Positions 25,229 through 34,233 of a DNA stretch of 64,000 bases are shown in pieces; position 1 is the first letter of the stretch, and each line of letters opens with the position of its first letter. The notes beneath the pieces are model-generated. The model did no database searches and was not told where the DNA came from. It saw nothing but the letters and a program-made list of their open reading frames with translations. The translations under genes were made by a program, and so were the position numbers. The stretch spans positions 310,001 through 374,000 of the forward strand of contig VXBA01001571.1 of NCBI GenBank assembly GCA_013399895.1. Direction: 5' to 3'. This DNA comes from Serilophus lunatus. Lineage: Eukaryota; Chordata; Aves; Passeriformes; Eurylaimidae.

Positions 25229-27624
25229 ATACATTAGATAGATAGAGTCCTGGTACCTGATCTTTAAACCACTATTTTGATTTTATTAGGGGTGATAACT
25301 TCATTTCCAACCTAAGTGGATATCACACACTTAAAAGGATTATAAATGCTTATTTAAAAAACACTCTGAGTCAGCCCAGAGAACTTCATAAATATGCAGC
25401 AGGAAACTCCCAAACAGTGACTCATAACTTCAGAGGTTTAAAACAGACACATAATCACGAATTTTCCAACTGTTACTCATACTCAATTAAATCCTGAGCC
25501 AAAACCATCCTGCTTCTGTGACTTCCACTTGACCATCCATTAAGCCGTACAGAAGTAAGGGCACGATGGGAAAAACACAATCAAAAATCAGAAAACTGGG
25601 AAGAGTGCCGATTCCTAACAGCTTACATGGAAACACTATTTCATACAAACACACATTGAACCGTAATTCTTTTCCTCACAACTGGTGCACAGGTGGATTT
25701 TGTCTTCACTTTATCTATGAACGAATGACTTTGTCAGCTTTTTTACCTAGAAGGAAGAAAAATGAGACATGGATGATCTGACAACCTGCAACGATGTCTA
25801 AGTTTCTTCTCCATAGAATTCTATTTGTGTATAACAATTGAAAAGTTGCAACTCAACAGTCCTGGCACACTCCTGGTTAGACAATGCACTGGCATCCTCC
25901 AGTACCTATTCTGGCAGAACTATGATACTGAGAATACATGTCTTAAGTGTTATTCTGCTAAATATCACCATAACACCTCTATTCCATCTTGAAAAGCATC
26001 TTTTTAAATTTTAACATTCTTAAAAATGCCATTACTAAACAGAGTGATTTCTGTAAAATTAACAAGAAGAATTATAAATTCATTTTCTCAAATCTTAGTA
26101 AAAAAATGGGGGGCTTTTTGGTTAGAAAGCATTTCACCAAAAGGCAAGTTAAGTGTATCCACAATGTAAAAAACAATAGAAATGCTCATACTTCCCACTT
26201 TCTGCAGCAATATCAGCTAAAAGACAAGAATAACTTTTGGAATGATCCCATTCCATTACACAATAGTCAATAGAATCAGTGTCCTATTCTTGGAATATCT
26301 GTACGGAATCCTAAGCCTTCAGACAAAAAAAGGGGAGGGGGGAAAGGCAATTAAAATAATAATAATTTTAATTTTTAACTTACATGTATTCAAACCTGAA
26401 TGATGGGGCTTTGCTTCATACAAAACCAAATCATTTTTTTTACTCTCTGTAGTTTGTTTGAGGATTTTTTGGTGTTTGTTTTTTTGGTGTTTTTTTAAGA
26501 CAGGAGGAATCACATGAAAATTAGATTTCTTTAAAGTATCAAAATACATCATTTCAGCCATTCAGAATTCCTCCAATGCCCACTCCACTTTTTTAAGCTA
26601 AATGATTAAAGTCAGGTGATGAATCAATTTCTTATTTGCTGAACAATGTGTTGCCTTCCCATTCACAAACTCATTCCTTTTAGCTGACCAGGAGAAACTA
26701 TGACAAACCCATGTTCTCTTAGACAAGGCTTTTACTGAACACAATCAGGAACTGTAGCATTCAAAAGTCAAGAACAGTGTGGCAATAAATTCATATGACA
26801 CTCTTAAAAGAAGATAAATAGTAGCCAAAACTTGCTTTCAAAGTCAAGCAATAACAAAGCAGAAATAGTTGACTCCACGTTCCTGCATTTAGATGACAAG
26901 TGTCACACCCTCCTTTAAAAAACTAATAAGATTATAAAGAATCAAGTTGTTCTTGTCCATCTCTAACATTTTAATTTTATCACACCAAATGGTAAACAAG
27001 CTGTTTGGCAACTTATGATCTATTTTTACCAGGTAACAGGAGGGTAACTTTTTCTATTGAAATAAAGACACATAAGAAATCAGTTTAAACATATAAACGT
27101 CACAGCTTCAGTACAGGAAAAGTGTAAATTACTCCTAAGGTCTCTGCTTGAGGGTTGTTTTGTAATTGTTTGCCTAAGGCAACTTATCTGCATTCAACCC
27201 ATATCAGAGAAAAAAAAGAACCTAAATGGATTTAGAAAAGGAAATTAACTTTTCAAAGCAGACAAGATACTCTAATGAGTTCTGGAAAATGAAAGTTATT
27301 TGATTTATATGTAATATTTCAAACATTTGATAATACATTTCTGCCAAGGTAACTGTAGTAGGCACAAAATGTTAAAAAGAAAATATCCAAGTTTAAAATA
27401 TCACAGGATAAACCAAACACACTATTATGATGGGACCTGAAGTCAGCCAAAACTTTGAGATAGAATTATCTAGACTTCTCTCTCCTAAAATCCTCTCTTT
27501 CCATCCATCAGAAGTTACAATTTTCTGAGAACTGCTACCACTTAAAAATAAATGAATGGAAAACAGAACATTAATTAATTTAATCACAAGGAAGAGCTTA
27601 ATTATTGTCAGCATAGTCAAATGC
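25229..27624. other. Intronic stretch without recognised genes
   Basis: AT-rich intron with purine and T tracts near 26330 and 26440-26500. No gene, transposon or RNA recognised. Confidence 0.65.
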
Positions 27625-27782
27625 TAGAACAGGTTAACCAAAGAACTTGTGAAGTTTCCATTCTTGGAGAGATTCAGATTCTGACTGGACAGGGCTGTGA
27701 GAAACCTGCTTCAGCTGACCATGCTTTGACCAGGTGTGTTGGACCAGACCATCTCCAGAGACCCCTTCCAGCAGATATTTGC
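27625..27782 (+). mobile_element. CR1 LINE, 3' fragment lacking its terminus
   Basis: The segment follows the CR1 end consensus: AACAGGTTAACCAAAGAA, then TTGGAGAGATTCAGA, then TGTTGGACCAGACCATCTCC and AGAGACCCCTTCCA. The final octamer repeats have been lost or mutated. It is an old, non-functional copy. Confidence 0.8.
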
Positions 27783-30250
27783 CAGGTTACTTGCTAATGA
27801 AAGTCGTTTCCATCACCAGAGTCAGATGATGATCCAATTCTTTCTATTCCCATAGGTTCCCTGCCAGCTGAAGTCCAGGCTTCTTGATGGCAGAGCTCCC
27901 ATCCTTTCAGCCATTCCTTTTTCCCCTTTCTCACTTCTCCCTTGCAAAACTTTCCCTTCTGAAGGGAGAACCTCTCTCCCTCTCCAGAAGGTTCAGAACA
28001 CTCACTATGCATCAGCCAGGACACGACATGCAGGGACCTTCTTGCCACCCTCTCTGCCACCCAGCCAAGCCCTTGGAAAGAACACGGTCTACAGCCACTC
28101 TTACCTGAACATCTGGGTTGGGTTGTGCAACCACAGGTGAATGACTGCACAGTTTTAAGGATTATAATCAACTTCACCACTTTAAAAAGTGCTGTGAGCA
28201 TCAGCCTGCACCATTCTAAATATACCCCAAATTAATAAAAGTAAATTGTTTGTGCCCTCAAGCTCTGAAATGCAGATTTGTGTCTGATTGATGGAATCTA
28301 TGTCCATCACTACTTCGTGCTTCTCTGCAATTTTTCAGTGCGCTCCATTAAAGAACATGTTCAAGTAGAAGTCCCCAGCCTGTGTCAGTCTCCAGGTCAG
28401 GCTTCACCCATCTGCTTCACCAACCTCTAACTTGTTTTGGCAAATATACGAGAAATAGATTTTTTTAAAGTTCGTTTCTTAATTTTGGTCCAGTTTAATT
28501 CTTTCCAGCTAAATCAGATAAAGGAGGAGATCCATGGGTAAGACAAGAAAGTGTTCATGTAAGATTATATAAAAGAATGGTACAGCAACACAGCATTTTA
28601 GTGTTTTTCTCATTTTAATATTTCAAATCCTATAGACAGAAAAATGACAAGGGAAATTGATAAGACAACTCTTAGAAATTTAAATAAAAATGGGGTTGCT
28701 TTTGACATACGTAAATTCCACCTTTTCCATCTACAGGATTGCCAGTTGTCTTGAATTTTGTCACAGGAGACTCCCAGTTTTGATAGACCTGTCATGTGCC
28801 CTGTCAAACAAATTTGCAAGATATTGTAAAGTGTGTAGAGTGAAATGTCTTCCTATTGTGGTGTGGGGCTGACAGCTTTATGAATGACGTCAAGGAAGAA
28901 TGTTGTTCTACAGAGCAAATATATGGCAAGTTATTATACACTACTCACCCACTGCCCACATTACTCAGCTGTTTCAGGTCTTGCTCTCCCTTTTCTCAAG
29001 CTTCAAATTCAATTATTTTATTTTTTCACAGGTTCATTAAAAAAGGTAAAGAAAGGACAACACAACTTGCGACTTAAATTTGGTAACTGGAGAGAGAATA
29101 ATTAGGGGGGGTTCCTTTTTCTGTGAATGCAGATTATAATAGAAACTTAAACATCCAAATGTCCTCCAAGTGGCTGCATGTTTTCACTGGTTCTCTTAAA
29201 ATTATAACATCATGTTATAAGTACTCTCACATTTCTAAGTTCTTCTTTGAAATGTTTGATGTAATAATCAATGCAAGAACATACAAATAGAAATCAAAAA
29301 TAAATCCTGGTTTGCACTAACAGTTTCAATACAAGCCGACTTCTTAATAAGATACAAATCAGTACAATAATGTAACAAATAGATGCCTTCTACTTCAATT
29401 TTTTTGCATCAGAAGATCCAGCTCCAAGCTCCCTCTCACAACTTGTCAGGATGCCTCTTGTTCAAAACTATTTAAGGCTCATTTACTGTTCTTTCTTTCA
29501 GTTAAACAAGGCCATGACACAACATGACCAAAGTTTTCTTTGGTAGACACCTGCTCACCTAAATTTACTTAGGTTCACTACTACAATCTAAAAGCAAAGA
29601 GTCTTTAACTAAGATGGTACAGTCTGCAAGGTTCTGAGTTTATACTCATAAGAGTGGCCACATAAAGTAACCAAAAGAAGATGCCTAAAGAACAGAGCGA
29701 GAACACAAAATACCTCTCGACCCACTCTCCTGGTCATAAATAGTATGAGACTCCTTGAAACCAAGCTGAATTCTACGTATTTATTAACCCCTCTGAACTC
29801 CTCTTCTCTGATCCTGGTCAAGGTTTCTCTGAATCCAGAAAAATCTTCTCCATTTCCTTCCTTCAAATGTTTTTTCACATCTTCAAAGAACTCCAGCATG
29901 TGAAGCATATGGACTGTGAAGCACTGACTTCAAAAGCAAAATGAAAGCCTGGTCCCCAGTCTATTGGACAAACTCACGTGTCCACTAATTATCAACTAAA
30001 ATTTCTATCAAAATGTCCAACAGGGACATCAGGCTTAGCAGTAAGCTGTGTCCCAGATCTGGAACTCTCAGAAAGTACTGGCATCATGTTTGCCATCTAT
30101 CAATCAGTCCTCAGGCACAAAATTGGTTGAAAGCAGGAGGTGACAAACTACAGTTGGCAACTTAACCATCACAGCACTTCACAGTGGTGCTCTCAAGTTA
30201 GTGGCAGTACTTTTGATCACTCCTTCCACATTAGTTTCCAGATTAAATAT
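27783..30250. other. Intronic stretch without recognised genes
   Basis: Intron with slightly higher GC at 27880-28100. A perfect palindromic CRE-type octamer lies at 28885-28892. The open frames at 27794-28201 (minus) and 29609-29908 (minus) resemble no known protein. Confidence 0.65.
28885..28892. promoter_or_regulatory. Perfect CRE-type octamer
   Basis: TGACGTCA, the palindromic CREB/ATF consensus, conserves its CpG in an AT-rich, CpG-poor intron. An isolated motif match is weak evidence of function. Confidence 0.25.
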
Positions 30251-30556
30251 TTCGGCCTGAAAAAAAGAAGGCTTTGGGGTGACCTGTTTGTGACTTTCCA
30301 GTACCTGAAGAGAGCTACAAGAAAGAGAGAGAGGGACCTTTTACCAGGGCATGTAGTGGCAGGACAAGAAGGAATGGCTTCAAAGTGACAGAGATCAGGT
30401 TTAGATTAGATATTAAGACAAAAGTCTTGGCTCTGAGGGTACTGAGCGTTCAAGGCCAGTTAGATGGGGCTTGGAGCAACTGCCCGTGGCAGGAAAGTTG
30501 GAACAAGATGATCTTGAAGGTCCCTTCCAACTCAAATCATTTTATGATTCTATTTA
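30251..30556 (+). mobile_element. CR1 LINE, 3' part with internal deletion
   Basis: The segment starts TTCGGCCTGAAAAAAAGAAGG and runs through GTACCTGAAGAGAGCTACAA, GGTTTAGATTAGATATTAAG and GTTCAAGGCCAGTTAGATGG to the canonical CCTTCCAACTCAAATCATTTT and TATGATTCTATT end. Compared with the consensus, a piece is missing between the ATTAAGACAAAAG and GAGCGTTCAAGGCC segments. Non-functional. Confidence 0.92.
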
Positions 30557-31609
30557 GTTAGTGTTACTCAGTGACATGGTTGATCTATTATTCCATTTTG
30601 CTTAAAATTTTTCCTGATTTGTAGCACTGTACCACTTTAAAATGATCACTGTGCATTCACTGAAATGTCTGTCCACCACTGTAATGTAGAGAAAATACTT
30701 AAAAACCTTATGTTAACAAAATTTCTACAAATTATGTTCCCCAGTTTATAGTTATGCTGAACAGAATGGCCTGGGACAGTACATTACTGACTTCAAAGCT
30801 CAAATATCTCCAGACTTGTCCAAAAGACCTCCTTTTATCCCACAACACAGTGAATGTTCCTCACTTCTGGAATACCTGTCCTGCATTCATCTCTAAGCCT
30901 GGAACTATGTGAAAGGTAGTAAATTTAGGATTTACCTAATGTATTTTAAGTCATTATTAATGGAATCCACTAATCTTCCTGCACTTTTAAGTGCTGTTAC
31001 ATCAGTCAAAACATAAGAGATGTGACAGACAATTCCTGCATGCAAAGTTCCAGCTTGCTGATTTATCTATAGATGTGGAATGTTTACTTCAGTCAAGATA
31101 AGAAGTTGGTGTCAAATGTTTTAACATATAGAAAAACTACTCACAGAAATTCTGCTTTGTGCTGCTGCAGAGACACAGCACCACACGGAGGAGAACACAA
31201 GGAACAGGAGAAAGGATTATAGTTTGATCTCCTGTGTGATACCTAAAAATCGTTATCTTTCAAAGATAAAACCATCTTCCTTCTAGAAAGTCCAATATTT
31301 TAAATACGGTCTGCAAATATTCCCACTTCAAATTTTCCAAATATTTTAACAGCAAATTACTCATTAAACTCACAGCTAAACAAACTAAAAATTTGGTTCT
31401 TCTCTTAAAATAGCAGTTCTTTGAATGATCATGATGGATGATGTAATAAATGTTTTGCACAGCACTGTCTTCATGTTTTAATTACACACACACACTCAGC
31501 AGAACACACAGATGCCTTTTACTGCACCACCTCACAACGGATCCCTTTATCCACTGTTCCTTTATCCTCAACCTGAGAGTCCAAGACATTTATCAGGAAG
31601 ACCTAACAA
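30557..31609. other. Intronic stretch without recognised genes
   Basis: Ordinary AT-rich intron between a CR1 tail and the LTR cluster. It ends in AACAA at 31605-31609, the left target duplication of the LTR that follows. Confidence 0.7.
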
Positions 31610-31796
31610 TGTAGTGGTTTAACTTGGGCTGAGTGCTAGGGACTCACTACAGTTACTCTCTCACTCCCCCTTGCCCAGCTATAGAGGAGAGAGAATATAA
31701 CGAGAGGTTTTGTTATTTATGATAAGGACTAAAACAGATTATTTTTTAATTACCATCACAGGCAAAACAAGACTCTATGTGGGAATAATAGTTAAA

Positions 31797-31802
31797 TTTA
31801 TT
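31797..31802 (-). terminator. LTR polyadenylation signal
   Basis: AATAAA on the minus strand, about 190 bp before the LTR end. Because the LTR is sense to TRAPPC9, this signal could in principle end host transcripts prematurely. Confidence 0.5.
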
Positions 31803-31989
31803 ACTAACAAGATCAGAGCTAAGAGTGAGAGATAATAAGAGACACTTTACTTCACACCTCTCTCTTTTTTACATCTAACTTGCTCTTTCACAGCGGTCAA
31901 GGGAAAAGGTGAGGTGTGGGGGGGGGAGAAATGTTGTTATGGTCAGCTGCTGTTTTCAGCTACTGCTTGGGGAGAAGAGTCTCTCTAGC

Positions 31990-32400
31990 TGCATTTTATG
32001 GGGTCTCATCTCTCACAGGATACAGTTCTTCTCACAAACTGCTCTAGTGAGAGTCTATCTCATGGGCAGCAGCCCTTTTACAGACTGCTACCACATGGCT
32101 CACATTTTACAGAGTGCAGTCTTTCAGGCACAGGCTGCTCTAGCGTGAGCTCCACGGGCCATGAGTCTTAACAGGAGAATCTTACTTTAGAGTGGGCTCC
32201 TCTCCCCACAGGCTACAGTTTTTTGCTAGGACCCGGCTTTACCTTGGGTCTCTTACGGGCTACAGCCTTCTCTCAGCAGCCACCTGCTCCGGCGTGGCTC
32301 CTCCACGGGCTACAGGTGGATCTCTGCACTCCTGTGCTCCTCCATGGGCTGCAGGGGCACAGCTGCTTCCCCATGGTCTTCACCACGGGCTGCAGCTGGA
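31990..32400 (-). repeat. Degenerate tandem repeat inside the LTR
   Basis: On the plus strand, variants of CTCCACGGGCTACAG recur near 32151, 32210, 32254, 32301, 32341 and 32381, with weaker copies back to about 31990, at a spacing of 40-55 bp. The repeat is a known feature of this LTR family as I recall it and makes up its GC-rich R/U5-proximal body. Confidence 0.7.
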
Positions 32401-32533
32401 TCTCAGCTACGGCGCCAGGAGCATCTCTTCTCTTTTTTTACCGACTTTGGTGTCTGCACTGTTGTTCGCAGGCTCTCACTCTGCTCCTCTCCGACAGCCA
32501 TTTTCGTCTCTTCTACTAACTTTTTTTTTTTTT

Positions 32534-32541
32534 CTTATATA
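32534..32541 (-). promoter_or_regulatory. LTR TATA-like box
   Basis: TATATAAG on the minus strand, about 195 bp inside the LTR start, at the position expected for the retroviral U3 promoter. Activity of this old copy is unknown. Confidence 0.5.
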
Positions 32542-32681
32542 TGTTATCACAGAGGCGTTCCTTCAACTACTGCTCGGCCTGGCCTTGGTCAGCACCGGGC
32601 CCAGCCTGGACATGGGAGAAACTTCCAGCAGCTTCTCGAAGAAGCCTCTCCCTCAGCCCCCCCCCCCCCCCACGCCACACC

Positions 32682-32710
32682 NNNNNNNNNNNNNNNNNNN
32701 NNNNNNNNNN
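32682..32710. other. Assembly gap (29 N) next to a 15-C run
   Basis: 29 unknown bases follow a C homopolymer at 32657-32671 inside the LTR. The sequence on both sides belongs to the same LTR and the family consensus is nearly continuous here, so the true missing length is probably small and caused by the C tract. Confidence 0.95.
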
Positions 32711-32744
32711 CCTGGCCACAGAGAAACCAATACAAACAACAAAA

Positions 32745-33055
32745 TAGTCGAGGAGAGGTGAGGAGGGGAAAAGAGCACTGAAGTGCAGGAGTTATTTCTG
32801 GACCCCGAGGGGTGCAGGACGGCGGCGGGGCTCTCCCTGCAGCCCGGAGAATAATCCCTGCGGGAGCTGTGGCCATGGAGAACTCCGACAGGAGCAGCTG
32901 TCCCTGGGGAAGGGCCCGACCTGGGAACACAGACCCGCAGGGGTTGGGAGGGACCGAGCGCAGCCCCTTCCCCATCCCTGCGCCCTGGGAACGGGAGTCT
33001 GGAGCAGAGTCGGGGCTGGGAGGGAACCGTGTCCGGGGCTGACACAGAACACGCG
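32745..33055. other. GC- and CpG-rich segment between LTR and CR1
   Basis: About 300 bp with many CpGs (GACGGCGGCGGGG, CCCGACC, ACCGAGCGCAG), sharply unlike the intron. It runs directly into the CR1 that begins near 33056 and may be the upstream part of the same element; I cannot confirm that by recognisable CR1 sequence. It could function as a small CpG island. Confidence 0.4.
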
Positions 33056-33152
33056 GCACCAGCGGGGACAGGGAGGGGATTCTCCGCCTCTGCTCCACTC
33101 TGGGGAGACCCCACCTGCAGTGCTGTGTGCGGCTCGGGGGCTCCCAACACAG
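33056..33152 (+). mobile_element. CR1 LINE, left part (split by an LTR)
   Basis: Sense CR1 sequence: GGGACAGGGAGGGGATTCT, GGAGACCCCACCTGCAGTGC and GGGGGCTCCCAACACAG, where it is interrupted by a solo LTR. Its continuation resumes at 33557. Confidence 0.88.
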
Positions 33153-33556
33153 TGTTGCCTTAAGGGTGATAGATAAAAAATTGAGAAACAAGGAATGAAG
33201 GGGAGAACCAGCTTTACTGGTGATATCCGGTGATCCAAAGAGGAAAAGCACAACCATCGGTCCGTTTTTATAATATTTGGAGTGCCCTCCCCCAATACTA
33301 TGGAGCTAAAGTCCATCTCACTACTGTGCCCCCCAAACACCCAACAGGATGGACCCTTATTACTTAACCCTACCTATGTCCAGCCTCTAGCAGACCTGGA
33401 AGCCTAACTATGTTTTGTCTTATACCCTACTTATCTATGCACAGGAATGCAAACACACTGGAACACAGGCTCTTCTGGCTCTTAATATTCCAAGTTTTCC
33501 AGCTACTTAACTAAAGTGAATTCTCCAAAATATTAAGCACACCTCTTAAGGAATCA
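33153..33556 (-). mobile_element. Solo LTR (404 bp) inserted into a CR1
   Basis: The insertion interrupts CR1 exactly: removing 33153-33556 plus one copy of ACAG restores the continuous CR1 order (CCCAACACAG then GAGGGATATGGAGCTG). ACAG flanks both sides (33149-33152 and 33557-33560), a 4-bp target duplication. On the minus strand the element begins TGATTCC and ends GGCAACA, with TATAAA at 33267-33272 and an R/U5-like tail after it. This fits a class I or related endogenous retrovirus LTR; the family name is not recognised. No internal viral genes remain. Confidence 0.88.
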
Positions 33557-33957
33557 ACAGGAGGGATATGGAGCTGCTGGAGCGAGTCCAGGGGAGGCAA
33601 CAAAGATGCTCTGAGGGCTGGAGAACCTCTGCTCTGGAGACAGGATGGGAGAGCTGGGGGTTCAGCTGGAAAAGAGAAGGCTCCATACAGCACCTTGCAG
33701 TGCCTAAAGGGGCACCAAGAGAGATGGAGAGGGACTTTGGGCAAGGGCATCGGGTGATAGGACAGGGCAGAATAGATTTAAACAGAATGGAAACAGGTTT
33801 AAACTGGGTACCGGAAGAAATCCTTCCCTGAGAGGGTGGTGAGGCCCTGGCACAGGTGGCCCAAACAGGCTGTGTCTGCTCCATCCCTGAAGTGTCCAAG
33901 GCCAGGTTGGACAGGGCTTGGAGCAGCCTGGGATAGTGGAAGGTGTCCCTACTAACT
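33557..33957 (+). mobile_element. CR1 LINE, right part (continuation after the LTR)
   Basis: The segment continues the CR1: GGATATGGAGCTGCTGGAGC, GAGTCCAGGGGAGGCAAC, then GATAGGACAGGGCAGAATAG, CAGGTGGCCCAAACAGGCTG, and TGGAAGGTGTCCCT. The last 60 or so bases with the octamer repeats are missing, unusual for a family that is normally truncated at the 5' side; the neighbouring LTR fragment may have removed them. Confidence 0.9.
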
Positions 33958-33974
33958 GGACTGGACCAAAATCA

Positions 33975-34233
33975 ATGGAACATCATCACAACACCAACTG
34001 ATGTGAAGAGTTTACACCCACGATCAAACACCAACCCTTGTCCTTTCGCTGTTTTACAACAACAAAAGATTCCCCACAATTATTCCTCTCTCAGGCAATT
34101 TACAGCCTGGGGTTTGCCTGTTTCCATCTTCATCCCCATCCATGAGCTTTTACATCTTATTCTCTCCCCATCCTGTTGGGGAGAGGGAGTTGCTGGGGCG
34201 TGTCTGGCAGCCAGACGAGGTCTTCCCACAACA
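33975..34233 (+). mobile_element. LTR 3'-end fragment
   Basis: The segment resembles the R-U5 end of a widespread songbird LTR: CCATGAGCTTTTACATCTTA, TTCTCTCCCCATCCTGTTGG and GGAGAGGGAGTTGCTGGGGC, ending CCCACAACA. The 5' part is missing or unrecognisable and no target duplication was found. Family assignment is from memory and tentative. Confidence 0.55.

Larger units (their letters stand above)
31610..32734 (-). mobile_element. Solo LTR, ERVL-type endogenous retrovirus
   Basis: Long terminal repeat of about 1.1 kb flanked by perfect 5-bp target duplications AACAA (31605-31609 and 32735-32739). On the minus strand it starts TGTATTGG and ends CCACTACA, so termini are TG...CA. Minus-strand order is consistent with an LTR: TATA-like TATATAAG (32534-32541), then a GC-rich part with repeated CCCGTGG-type units, then AATAAA (31797-31802). 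It matches my memory of a common songbird ERVL-type LTR. No gag, pol or env flanks it, so the provirus was lost by LTR-LTR recombination. It lies in the sense orientation to TRAPPC9. An assembly gap interrupts it. The long open frames across it are by-products of its GC-rich repeats. Confidence 0.88.

Noticed and set aside
28104..28143. Exon-like 40-bp minus-strand segment with CAG acceptor and GTAAGA donor
   Set aside because: The polypyrimidine tract is poor, the segment is very short, and the peptide in either open frame resembles nothing known.
32192..33340. Several overlapping open frames of 100-220 codons on both strands, some crossing the N gap
   Set aside because: They lie in GC-rich LTR, CpG-rich and CR1 sequence, where stop codons are scarce; the translations resemble no viral or host protein and the gap adds artificial open codons.
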